Assembly: GCF_022869785.1 (NCBI RefSeq)
Contig: NZ_CP094997.1
Location: 4,464,001-4,528,000, forward strand
DNA from: Dyadobacter chenwenxiniae
GTDB lineage: Bacteria > Bacteroidota > Bacteroidia > Cytophagales > Spirosomataceae
Reading direction: 5' to 3'
Length of the DNA: 64,000 nt
Made by a program: the position numbers and the translations under genes. Position 1 is the first letter of the stretch. Every line of letters begins with the position of its first letter. The notes under the pieces are model-generated. The model worked only from the letters and a program-made list of their open reading frames with translations, was not told the origin of the DNA and did no database searches. This document shows, one piece after another, positions 26,276-35,117 of the stretch.

Positions 26276-28954
26276 ATGAATGCCAAAGATCCGAATCAGA
26301 ACGAAAATCCTCTCTTAAAAAATTCGTTGAAGGTCATAAGCCAATACCACGGTGCCGACTATGTATATTTTGTGGCTATTAAGAGTTATCTGGGAACTTT
26401 CCCCGTCATCTTTTATGAAAAATCACTCAACGAACTATCCATAGATATTGAAGGCGTAAATCTCTCACAAGTATCTGCTTTCCCAAACAATGGAGAACTC
26501 GTCTTCATCAGGAAACTGATTAATATCAGTCCAACTAGAAAATTAAAATTCTATGGTGACAAGCCATCTCCTTTCGCCATTGACGCATTTTTCACCTCTA
26601 ATCTCTTCGCAACAAAAAAGGGTTGGATCGATGTAAGATCTACTCAATATGCCGCGGTCAAAATCAACAAATATTTAAATGGGGTCCTGTGCCTTGGAAG
26701 TAAAAATGAGGGCTTCAAGTTCTTAGCAGAGCTACAATCAGATTATTTTCATTCTTTACCTGGATACATATTTTCAGTCACCGACAGCCTTCTAAAAGGT
26801 ATTGAAAATCTTTCGATGTATTCTCAGAAAAGTCGCAAAGTTGATCTTAGCACCCAATTATATAATAGAGCGCTATTTGAGGCGAGCAACGAAAACTCAG
26901 AAGATCCCAATTACGCTAGTGAACTAGCCAAAAAGGCGACCGAATTGTTGCAGGCGGATAGAACACACGTTTTTGTAAAAAATAATGATGAGCTACAACT
27001 TGTAGGAAGAGACAAAAAACTGCATTCTAATCCGGCATTTTTCTTAAAAGATCAAGAAAATGCAGGCAACCAGACGTGGATGCTCATTAGAAACGCAGAA
27101 AAATTAATTAAAAATAATTCGAAGCGATCCAAGTATGTTCTCAGCGAGTCGAATTGTATCTCTACTGTTTATGATTTACAAAATGAGCGAACTGGATTTG
27201 CAAACCGAGATCTTGCTATCCAGGAGGGCTTACACAGCATGTTGACGGTTTTACTTTATGATCAGGATGAAAACAAAGTTCTGGGAGTAATGAATATTTT
27301 TTCTCAGTGGGAAGAGCCAATGTTCGACTATCGTATTAATGAATTGATGAGCCTGGCAAAGATTGCCACTAAGCAACTGCAAAAACTGAGCGGACGCCGA
27401 ATGATCACAGAGCTAGAGTCCAGTCTTTTAGACAAGGGACTAATCGCAAATGGGGAAGTACCGGCAAGCATCAAAAGCACACAAGTAAAAGAAGGAATTG
27501 AAAATCTCAAACAACTGATAAAACTATATGGGAAGGGATATGTAGAACATAAGGAAAAAAAGGTGTCTGTCGAAGAGTTCGAGCAAGCCCTCCTTTTTAG
27601 GCAAAATTGTGATTCACTCCACCTAGACAGCCTAATTTTAAACGACGTAAATTTTTTTAGTGATACCCAATGGTTCCTAAACAACAAGATGAACATAATT
27701 CTTGGTAACAATGGGTATGGAAAAAGTTACTTGTTGCGAACTATTGTGTCCTTGCTCCAAAATAAGGTAGAAAACCTCAGGCAATTTTTCTCTGATCAGC
27801 CTGACGATGTAGAGTCTTTCATCCAACTTAATCTAATAAAAGAGCCACATAGGCAAAAACCAGAAATTTCATCAATCTATTTCAACGAAGCCGATTTTCG
27901 AAAGGAAGATGGAATTGGTAAAGGTGTATTTCCGGTCTTGGCTATCCCTGATGTTCGATCTGTGAGACAATCCGGTTCTATCGGAGGAATATTTGGGCAC
28001 CTAAACGGAGATCTCAAGCGAATAGGGGCTGCTGCATTCTTAAACCGGCAGCCATTCGAAAATTTTATTGAAGAATTTCTAAACGACTTGTGCCTTACTT
28101 ATTTTGAATCATACACTGGTCTTTTAAAAAAAGAGTTCGCCAGGGCCGACGATTCACCTCCAATACATGCAGCAACACACACAAAAGAGAACCTGTTGGC
28201 CAAGGCATTTCATCATCCCAAATTGGACTTTCTAAAAAAAGTCATGCATGACTTGACAGGAGATGAAAGCTTCTCCTTTGTATCCATTGAGCACCTGGTC
28301 AATAGTTCAGGATACCGCTTCTTGGTGAAAACCAGCGAGTCAAACAGTCCGGTCCCCATCCAGCAGTTATCGCAGGGATCCATGTCGATACTGGCTATTT
28401 TTGGTATCATTTTCCGTTTCTTGGATGCATTGTATCCGCGGTATGCTACAAAAAAAGGCAGAACAGTGAGAATAAGTTCAAGCGCAGCTGACATGAAATG
28501 TTGGAGAGCTGTTGTCTTTATCGATGAGATTGATGCGCATCTACATCCTAGCTGGCAGCAGAAAATCCTGTTCTTATTACAAGAATATTTTCCCGAAGTT
28601 CAGTTTATTGTTACTGCACACAGCCCACTTGTCGTTGCCGGCGCTAGGGCCGGGCAAGTTTCAGTACTAAGAAATGAAGATGGGAAATATGCTTTAAGAA
28701 ACAGCTACCGAGACTATATCGGGGTGGAAACAATTGACATCTACCGGACGCTTTTTGAAATTGAAGATCATGATCTGAATTATCTAAAATATGTCGCAAC
28801 AATTCCAACCATACGTAAAAAGGAGAAGCGACTAGAGGAGCTTACCAAGCAAACAGCAGGCAACCTAAGCAAAGAACAGGAGCTTGAACTAACAGAGTTG
28901 CGCGAGGAACTGGAGCAAGTTAAAAGATTTGTAGAAAAATTCAAGATAATCTGA
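26276..28954 (+). CDS. GAF domain plus SMC/OLD-like ABC ATPase, defence candidate
   Basis: An 892-residue protein. The N-terminal 150 residues are unassigned. Residues about 170-390 look like a GAF-type sensory domain (LLQADRTHVFVKNNDEL, LHSMLTVLLYDQDENKVLGV). From about 450 an ABC-type ATPase begins: Walker A LGNNGYGKSYLL near 477, signature region QQLSQGSMSILAIF, Walker B VVFIDEIDAHLHPSWQ near 746 and TAHSPLVV near 780. It ends with a coiled coil. ATPases of this group (OLD, RloC, AbiL, retron-associated) act in phage defence. The GAF fusion suggests a small-molecule sensor. It is 3 bases from its partner at 28958-29965. Confidence 0.75.
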   Translation: MNAKDPNQNENPLLKNSLKVISQYHGADYVYFVAIKSYLGTFPVIFYEKSLNELSIDIEGVNLSQVSAFPNNGELVFIRKLINISPTRKLKFYGDKPSPFAIDAFFTSNLFATKKGWIDVRSTQYAAVKINKYLNGVLCLGSKNEGFKFLAELQSDYFHSLPGYIFSVTDSLLKGIENLSMYSQKSRKVDLSTQLYNRALFEASNENSEDPNYASELAKKATELLQADRTHVFVKNNDELQLVGRDKKLHSNPAFFLKDQENAGNQTWMLIRNAEKLIKNNSKRSKYVLSESNCISTVYDLQNERTGFANRDLAIQEGLHSMLTVLLYDQDENKVLGVMNIFSQWEEPMFDYRINELMSLAKIATKQLQKLSGRRMITELESSLLDKGLIANGEVPASIKSTQVKEGIENLKQLIKLYGKGYVEHKEKKVSVEEFEQALLFRQNCDSLHLDSLILNDVNFFSDTQWFLNNKMNIILGNNGYGKSYLLRTIVSLLQNKVENLRQFFSDQPDDVESFIQLNLIKEPHRQKPEISSIYFNEADFRKEDGIGKGVFPVLAIPDVRSVRQSGSIGGIFGHLNGDLKRIGAAAFLNRQPFENFIEEFLNDLCLTYFESYTGLLKKEFARADDSPPIHAATHTKENLLAKAFHHPKLDFLKKVMHDLTGDESFSFVSIEHLVNSSGYRFLVKTSESNSPVPIQQLSQGSMSILAIFGIIFRFLDALYPRYATKKGRTVRISSSAADMKCWRAVVFIDEIDAHLHPSWQQKILFLLQEYFPEVQFIVTAHSPLVVAGARAGQVSVLRNEDGKYALRNSYRDYIGVETIDIYRTLFEIEDHDLNYLKYVATIPTIRKKEKRLEELTKQTAGNLSKEQELELTELREELEQVKRFVEKFKII

Positions 28955-28957
28955 ATC

Positions 28958-29965
28958 ATGCGAAAGACACTACCCTCAGAAAAGAAAAATGCATTGTTTG
29001 CTATTTTTTCAAAATTCCCTAATCCGGAAAAGTTATTGGATGAGCTTGCTATTTTCGATGATAAGTTCGGCGATATTCCAAAATTCGAATATGAGCCATT
29101 TGAAGACCTTATGGAGTGTTATAAAATCTTCCATAAATACAAATTCAATAACGATGATGAGCACATTCAGTTATTCAACATACTCAGCTTTGTAAGCAAT
29201 CAATACTTTGCCCTAAAAAATTGCTCTTTTCAACGGCGCAATATTGAAAGCGTGCAACTGGTCGACGAACTAGTCGAAAGCTGCCGAAAAAAAAATCTAT
29301 GGAGTGAGACAACTGTTGAAAAGTACTTTCTGGGGATGGAGCTGGCGCGGAATTGGCGAATGTTCTTTGTGTCCTATACAAAGAAGAATGTTAGGGCGAC
29401 AAACAACAAATTTTTCAATATAACAAGAAGAAGAAAAAGCGGAGAACACCAGTTGGCAACCTATATTGTCGAAAGGCTTGGTACAGAATTAGGCTGGGAC
29501 CTAAATGACCAGAGAGATTACTTCTATGACAAATCTAGCATTCAAACCGGAGCGCATTGGGAAAGGCTATGCAAGGAAAAGGTGGAAACTTCCTTTACTT
29601 TGATTCAGCTAGTAGAACAAGCGATCTTTAACAAGGAACCCGTGTCAGAAAACTACGCATACAGAGAATTCTTTGACTTCATGGAGGTCCGTAAACCTTA
29701 TCTAGAAATCGATAACTCTCGATGCGCATTTATCTTGCTGGACGTGAGCAACAAGGAATTGGAAACTGAGGTTGTACCCGAATACCAGAGTTGGAAGAAA
29801 TTTATCAGGCAAACACATCAACCCTGGCAACCTCTAATCAACATAAAACCCCGCGAAATGGAGACGGAAGTAATCCCAGCTTTGAAAAAGCATATCATCA
29901 GCAATGCCAATAAAGTGGTCAACAAATACCTAAGCCTAATTAAGGAAAATTTTGACCTTAACTGA
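28958..29965 (+). CDS. Hypothetical partner of GAF-ATPase (335 aa)
   Basis: The gene follows the ATPase gene by three bases, so the two are surely co-transcribed and probably work together. The 335 residues are charged, helical and rich in Trp/Tyr (KNLWSETTVEKYFLGMEL, GTELGWDLNDQRDYFYD). There are no membrane segments and I see no confirmed nuclease motif. In OLD- or AbiL-like systems the second gene is often a nuclease or effector, so an effector role is inferred. It converges on the permease gene at 29966 with no spacer: its TGA (29963-29965) abuts the stop of the other strand. Confidence 0.6.
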   Translation: MRKTLPSEKKNALFAIFSKFPNPEKLLDELAIFDDKFGDIPKFEYEPFEDLMECYKIFHKYKFNNDDEHIQLFNILSFVSNQYFALKNCSFQRRNIESVQLVDELVESCRKKNLWSETTVEKYFLGMELARNWRMFFVSYTKKNVRATNNKFFNITRRRKSGEHQLATYIVERLGTELGWDLNDQRDYFYDKSSIQTGAHWERLCKEKVETSFTLIQLVEQAIFNKEPVSENYAYREFFDFMEVRKPYLEIDNSRCAFILLDVSNKELETEVVPEYQSWKKFIRQTHQPWQPLINIKPREMETEVIPALKKHIISNANKVVNKYLSLIKENFDLN

Positions 29966-31285
29966 TTACAACAAAGACTGGGCGACTACGGCAGCCAACA
30001 ACAAAAGAGTGGTTACAATCAATGTGAGGTCTTCTCTTCTGGCGCCTTTCAATACTATCTGTCCCGTATAGACCAGAAAGACAAGTAGAATAGCCTTATC
30101 AATGCCATATGTGGTGAAAGATATGATTGCTGCTGCCACTGATACTGCTAGGTCAAATCTCGTAAAATTTCTGTGAACCTTATCAAACAAGGCATCATAC
30201 GGTATAAGAAGGCATCCCACGTAAACAAGAATACCGGAGGTCACTTCGACTGGAATTGCTCCCACAAGCGGGATTATGGCAAGACTTAGAAGCATAAAAC
30301 CCGCAGTAACTATCGCGGTCATCCCAGTACGCCCTCCGGCTAAGATACCAACAGCACTAGATACAAAAACTGCGAGACTGGAAGCTCCAAGAATACCTCC
30401 TATAATATTTCCTATTCCATCAACATAAAGGGCCCGGCCAATGTTCTTTTCTTCCAACTCTCGCGCCTTGTTGTCCATAGCGGCAAAAAGTCCGATATAT
30501 TTGCCCACTCCTCCAAAGAAATCAATAATAAAAAATACGAGCATAGAAAGTAGAAAACGCTCATCCAGCAAAGTGCTAAAGTCCAGGTTTCCAATTGACG
30601 AAAACATATCACTGGAAAACTCGGCCTTAGAGTTGGCCTTAATCCCAAAGTACGAAGCAACAATGGAAGCTACGACAATTCCAATTATCGGTGCACCAGA
30701 AAACCGAATACGCTTTATTCGGAACAAAAGCGTTGTTAACAGACCAACAAGCAACACAATTGTGTTTGGAATGGAGAAGCTGAATTTCGAAAAGTCAAGA
30801 AAGCCTTCACTATAGGCAAATAATTTAGCCTGAGTCAGGCCATTTGCAATCAGAAACCCACTCAAAGCAAACAACACACCACTTCGAAGTCCCGGAGAAA
30901 TTGATTCTATCAGCTTGCCACGAACTGACAGGTAAGTCATCACGATGCTAAGCAGGCCTGATAGCACTACTGCCGAAAGTGCTGCCTGCCAGGAAAGACC
31001 CAGTTTTATGCATACGTACGAGACAAAGAAGGTCGTGATAGAGGGAGCAGGTGCAACCGCAAAAGGCAATCTAGCCCAAAAGCCCATCAACAAAGTCGAC
31101 AGCGCAGCAGAGATCACCGTAGCAAAAAATGCAGCACTGATATTGATACCCGTTTTTGACAGTAGAATCGGGTTTAATAAGAATATGTATGATAGCGTCA
31201 GAAAAGTAGACAATCCAGCGATAAATTCTGTCCGAAAAGTAGCTTTCGAAACGATTTTCGGTTGATGGGTCTCATTAGTGATCAT
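29966..31285 (-). CDS. NCS2-family purine/xanthine-type permease (AzgA-like)
   Basis: A 439-residue polytopic protein with about 12 membrane segments. FIAGLSTFLTLSYIFLLNP at the N-terminus and VAPAPSITTFFVSYV, GRTGMTAIVTAGF and GILVYVGCLLIPYDALFD are the pattern of the AzgA subgroup of the NCS2 (PF00860) nucleobase transporters, which import adenine, hypoxanthine and guanine. It is 29 bases downstream of the SLOG gene and on the same strand. A nucleobase carrier next to a predicted nucleotide-sensing SLOG protein is an unusual pairing in an island. Housekeeping cargo remains possible. Confidence 0.85.
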   Translation of the reverse strand: MITNETHQPKIVSKATFRTEFIAGLSTFLTLSYIFLLNPILLSKTGINISAAFFATVISAALSTLLMGFWARLPFAVAPAPSITTFFVSYVCIKLGLSWQAALSAVVLSGLLSIVMTYLSVRGKLIESISPGLRSGVLFALSGFLIANGLTQAKLFAYSEGFLDFSKFSFSIPNTIVLLVGLLTTLLFRIKRIRFSGAPIIGIVVASIVASYFGIKANSKAEFSSDMFSSIGNLDFSTLLDERFLLSMLVFFIIDFFGGVGKYIGLFAAMDNKARELEEKNIGRALYVDGIGNIIGGILGASSLAVFVSSAVGILAGGRTGMTAIVTAGFMLLSLAIIPLVGAIPVEVTSGILVYVGCLLIPYDALFDKVHRNFTRFDLAVSVAAAIISFTTYGIDKAILLVFLVYTGQIVLKGARREDLTLIVTTLLLLAAVVAQSLL

Positions 31286-31314
31286 GGGAATTCTGCTCTG
31301 ATGGTGATGATATT

Positions 31315-32826
31315 CTAGATCCAGGTATACTCTTTTTTTGTGGTCATAAACAGATGCCAGTCAATATTTTCTTGAGTCATGTTATCGTATATCTCGCCCA
31401 GTTTACTTTCCAGCACAAGTGGGTCCTCAACTGTTGATATCTCTTCACTTGATTTTTCAAAAAATACTTTCATGTACTCGGATTGTTTCATCATACGTTC
31501 CCAATCTTTGATAAATTTTATTGCCTCCAGCCTGGCGACAATTGCTGGGACAAATAACTTCAAAAACACCGCCACAGTAAGAAGAGAATGAATAGGAGCG
31601 AAAGTCCAATGCTGCCATTCAGCAATCTCTAAACCTACATGAAAAATAATAGCTGCAATAAAAACTCCGAGTAACAGGCGCGTCCAAAAGTGGTGCCTTT
31701 TGACCTGTGATGCTAGGTTTGCTGCTCGTTTTTCATGGTAGTCTTTCTGAGCATCCAGCATTTGAAGTATTTCCGTCTTCTGTTGTTGGCAACGGCCAGT
31801 AAGTATACATAGCTGTCCTATTTTTCGAGATAGACTAATTGGAGAAGAATTCTCAATCGGTTCAGTAGGCCTATATATTACCCCCATGGTTCGCTTAGGA
31901 ATCGGAATTTCACAACCAGAAAATAGGCCGTTTAGCCGTAGTCTTTCAGCTACGTATCTGCTACGCAAATAGTTTTCATGGAACGATTGGCTTTTCTCAA
32001 CCTTGATTAACATCAAAATACGAAAAATAAAAATCAATTCAGCCACACCCGTTAGTGGCTTTATTACACCAGAAAGAGGAAAAGCAACCGAAATGGCTAA
32101 CAAGAACGCCGCAGCCAAACCCAAATTAAAACATTGGTCCCATATCTTTTCATATTCGGATTGATTCGTAATCGCTTTCTCATCGTAAACAGAAAACAAT
32201 AGTCCTTGAAAATCCTCACTTTCCGCCTCACCGGCAGAATTAAAGACGTTTTCATTTGAAAGGCCAGACAAGTACCGCCATTCTATCTTTGGGTTAGGAA
32301 TAGTAGGGTTAATAACCAAAACATCCTTACCCTTTTTTTGTGCATATGCTACGATCTCCCCGGTCCCCCCACGACCTCTTGCCTCTTCCTCATCCCAAAT
32401 CGCAATCAAAAACTGATTTTCATCTACGATCCTTCTGCCAACATTCTCATAGAGTTCGTCTCTTTCGGCCTGGTCAACAGATCCAATGACCTCAACCTGA
32501 TCCGCCTTGTCCAGAAGTTTCTTGAATTGATCGACAGATTCGCCTGACTTAAAATCCTTAAGGTACTCATCCTTTTCGAACGGAAGAATTATACGCAGCC
32601 CCTTGCCAAACTCTTGGAGAACTATTTCAGCAAACAGCGTGTCGGCACCAGCCGCGATAGGGCTTGAAAATACCCTATTATCTATAGGCCCGTTTGAATA
32701 TTCACAGAAAGAAATAATGTTAATGAGAGCGCTTTTAACCAGTGGCCGAACAACTTCGATTTGACTTGCTGATAGATTTATATGTCCAGTTATACCGACA
32801 GTAATTGAGGTATTGATAAAGGTCAT
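31315..32826 (-). CDS. SLOG-domain protein with SLATT-like transmembrane region
   Basis: The N-terminal 170 residues look like a SLOG domain (GITGHINLSASQIEVVRP; SPIAAGADTLFAEIVLQEFG; IWDEEEARGRGGTGEIVAYA), a Rossmann-like family proposed to bind nucleotide-derived ligands. Four hydrophobic segments follow, one pair near 235-270 (AAAFLLAISVAFPLSGVIK) and one near 385-425 (LLGVFIAAIIFHVGL), with a coiled-coil-like linker (ILQMLDAQKDYHEKRAANLA). That plan matches the SLATT/SMODS-associated membrane effectors described in nucleotide-based conflict systems. It is the first gene of a pair with the NCS2 permease. Pore formation upon ligand binding would be the expected action; this is inference. 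Confidence 0.72.
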   Translation of the reverse strand: MTFINTSITVGITGHINLSASQIEVVRPLVKSALINIISFCEYSNGPIDNRVFSSPIAAGADTLFAEIVLQEFGKGLRIILPFEKDEYLKDFKSGESVDQFKKLLDKADQVEVIGSVDQAERDELYENVGRRIVDENQFLIAIWDEEEARGRGGTGEIVAYAQKKGKDVLVINPTIPNPKIEWRYLSGLSNENVFNSAGEAESEDFQGLLFSVYDEKAITNQSEYEKIWDQCFNLGLAAAFLLAISVAFPLSGVIKPLTGVAELIFIFRILMLIKVEKSQSFHENYLRSRYVAERLRLNGLFSGCEIPIPKRTMGVIYRPTEPIENSSPISLSRKIGQLCILTGRCQQQKTEILQMLDAQKDYHEKRAANLASQVKRHHFWTRLLLGVFIAAIIFHVGLEIAEWQHWTFAPIHSLLTVAVFLKLFVPAIVARLEAIKFIKDWERMMKQSEYMKVFFEKSSEEISTVEDPLVLESKLGEIYDNMTQENIDWHLFMTTKKEYTWI

Positions 32827-33246
32827 AAATTATAAGGGTTGCTATAAAATCTCAAAGCTAGCTAGCCAGAGACTGCTCCTAGTTACATGAAGGCTTTTCA
32901 ATGCACGTTTTCAATAAATGCGATAATATCGAAAGTCCAACGGCGACAATACCCAAAAACCATACACAACGATTGCCTTCTGGTAGATTTTATCACCCCT
33001 GACTGCTACTAATAGTGTGCAGAGCATTCCTGAATGTTTCAAACTCGTGCTAGAATCAGAAACAGGCATTTAAATATAGCTGATCTACCATTTATTCCCA
33101 GCAGATGCGCAATACTAAACAAAAAAATAATATCTTGATTAGTCCTGTGAATCCCTATGTATGACTGATTGGTATCTCAACCAACAAACAAAGCTCGTCA
33201 AAAGGAATTTTATGCTTAGACTATTAAAAAGCAACACCCATCAGTT
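32827..33246. other. Intergenic region between defence blocks
   Basis: About 420 bases hold the promoter region of the SLOG gene (minus strand). I see no gene and no strong hairpin. Confidence 0.4.
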
Positions 33247-34299
33247 TTACCTTAATGTCAAATTCGGCGCAAATTTCGCAGTCTGCTGCAACACGGCTAG
33301 CATACCATCCCAAATACCAACATTTCTATCTGCAAAATCATTTGCACCTTGCCAAGCAATTTCAAGTGCGTCGTCATCCAATCGTGAAAGCTTTTCGAGC
33401 TCTCTTTGAGCATGTATAACTTCGACGCCCTCAGACTCCTTAGACAATCCTTTATATACATCTATGTAATTGCCATGCGCCTCAAAGTAAGGATACACGG
33501 AATTTAAGAATTCATCTTCTGACACATATTTGTTCCTATGAGCATACATGATCTTGAACATGCTATCGATCATGCCGTCTGCAAGGGCCTCATGCGCAAA
33601 CCCTACCCCTTGCAAATAACCTGTCTTCATTTTTGTCAGGACATCCAGCTGTGCTAAGCAATAACTGACAGTTTCTGGCAAGACCCCAAAATCCGACAAT
33701 TGCTTTTCAGCAACTTTCTCCAAAGCTTCAATTTCTGCGAGCCCATGCGAGGCATTTTTATCAAATTCAATTCCAACAGATATTGCCATCCGGTAACAGC
33801 AGTCAATAATTTCGGACCTGTCTGTAAAATCCGCAAAGTCAAGTTCACTGTCAATCCCTGGAAAGGCCATCTCGATACGAATAAGTCTAATATATTTCCC
33901 ACAAGCGTGCACTAGCCTTATCAGGGCCATTAGACACTTTAAATCCAGGGCCGCCAATTCAAACACAATTCGTCCATGATTATTAAGCGCGTTCATCATC
34001 AATACCGAGTGAACCTGATCCGGCTTCCCGCTCCCACCCTCTTCCGCACCTGTCATAACGCTATACGCAGTTCGAAGAGGATCTAAATCCAGAGCGGCTT
34101 GGATGCAGCACGCATGTATCTCGGGCAGACTTAACATCGTTCTTGCAGCAATGTTCACCGAAAATATCGAGTACATTTCCCTGCTTAGTGTATCATTTTT
34201 TGCTGCCGATTCGATTATCGCAAAAAGAGGGTGGTTGGCAGAACGATGATCCTTAACTAGGCTCACAAAACGCTCCAAGGTGTTGATAGGATTCTTCAT
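33247..34299 (-). CDS. Helical protein, possible heme-oxygenase-like fold
   Basis: A 350-residue, largely helical, soluble protein. Its N-terminal sequence, ANHPLFAIIESAAKND, then EEGGSGKPDQVHSVLMMNAL, and the late YFEAHGNYIDVYKGL recall helices of heme-oxygenase-like diiron proteins, where Glu/His/Asp residues on these helices bind metal. The match is partial and not tested. It lies 160 bases after the ZorB-like gene and is the last gene of the five-gene block, probably with its own expression signals. Whether it is part of the Zorya-like system or a neighbour is not settled. Confidence 0.45.
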   Translation of the reverse strand: MKNPINTLERFVSLVKDHRSANHPLFAIIESAAKNDTLSREMYSIFSVNIAARTMLSLPEIHACCIQAALDLDPLRTAYSVMTGAEEGGSGKPDQVHSVLMMNALNNHGRIVFELAALDLKCLMALIRLVHACGKYIRLIRIEMAFPGIDSELDFADFTDRSEIIDCCYRMAISVGIEFDKNASHGLAEIEALEKVAEKQLSDFGVLPETVSYCLAQLDVLTKMKTGYLQGVGFAHEALADGMIDSMFKIMYAHRNKYVSEDEFLNSVYPYFEAHGNYIDVYKGLSKESEGVEVIHAQRELEKLSRLDDDALEIAWQGANDFADRNVGIWDGMLAVLQQTAKFAPNLTLR

Positions 34300-34458
34300 T
34301 ACAAATCAGTTTCGTAGACCCGCCTGTCACTCAAACGTAATGACCGAAGCTCTACCTTGCGTGTACGTAGTACACAAGCAATTAGTTCAACTGCGAAATG
34401 TTAATTTTGTTATTTCTGCGCGATTATGATTATTGTGATACTTTCTGTGTATTTAATG

Positions 34459-35106
34459 TCATGTTCTTGCCTTAGTACCAGGCACAAACCGGACGAGTAC
34501 CCGACGGTTCGCGTTTAATGATTTCGCTCCCGGAGCTGGCTTGGTCGCTCCGTATCCCAAAATAGCAACCCTCTCAGAGAGTTTAACATTATTCCATTCA
34601 CTTATTAATATAGACCTCGCTTCCTGAGCACGGTGTAATGACAGCGTCACGTTGTCTCCGTATTGGTAAGAATTTTTACCACAGGGAAAGAATGTTGATT
34701 GAGGAACACGGGTAGTGTCCGCATATCCTTCTATGGTAACAATCGCGCGGTTATAAGTAACCAGCAGCTCACTGATTTTAGCTGCATGCCGACGCAGCTG
34801 AATTTCCGCTTCCTTTGCAAGACATGGACTACCACTTGCAAAGTGAGCAGTATCCATCTCTAAAGTGCGCCTTTCTGGATAAATTTTGAAGATACTATTT
34901 GGATTTCTTTCATTTTTGGTTTCCTGGGCAATCCCTCTCAACATCACTTCAATGGCCTTTTCCTCCTTTCTCCTCTCGATCTCCTCCACCGAATTTCCCA
35001 CACCCGATTCCTCTATTACCGCGGCTATGAGGAAAATAACAAGCACTCCGATCAGGGATGCCATAAAGTCAGACACGGAAATCCATTCCGATTCATGTTC
35101 TTTCAT
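34459..35106 (-). CDS. ZorB-like OmpA/MotB protein
   Basis: The 215-residue protein starts with a short cytosolic segment, then a single membrane helix, SDFMASLIGVLVIFLIAAV, with an Asp just at the N-side of the helix as in MotB/ZorB plugs. After a charged linker the C-terminal OmpA-like domain reads IVTIEGYADTT, LSLHRAQEARSIL, and GATKPA with NRRVLVRF, the peptidoglycan-binding pattern. It is 11 bases from the ZorA-like gene. Together they should form a proton-driven motor that spans the inner membrane and the wall. Length and plan match ZorB proteins rather than flagellar MotB. Confidence 0.82.
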   Translation of the reverse strand: MKEHESEWISVSDFMASLIGVLVIFLIAAVIEESGVGNSVEEIERRKEEKAIEVMLRGIAQETKNERNPNSIFKIYPERRTLEMDTAHFASGSPCLAKEAEIQLRRHAAKISELLVTYNRAIVTIEGYADTTRVPQSTFFPCGKNSYQYGDNVTLSLHRAQEARSILISEWNNVKLSERVAILGYGATKPAPGAKSLNANRRVLVRFVPGTKART

Positions 35107-35117
35107 AACAATAAAAT

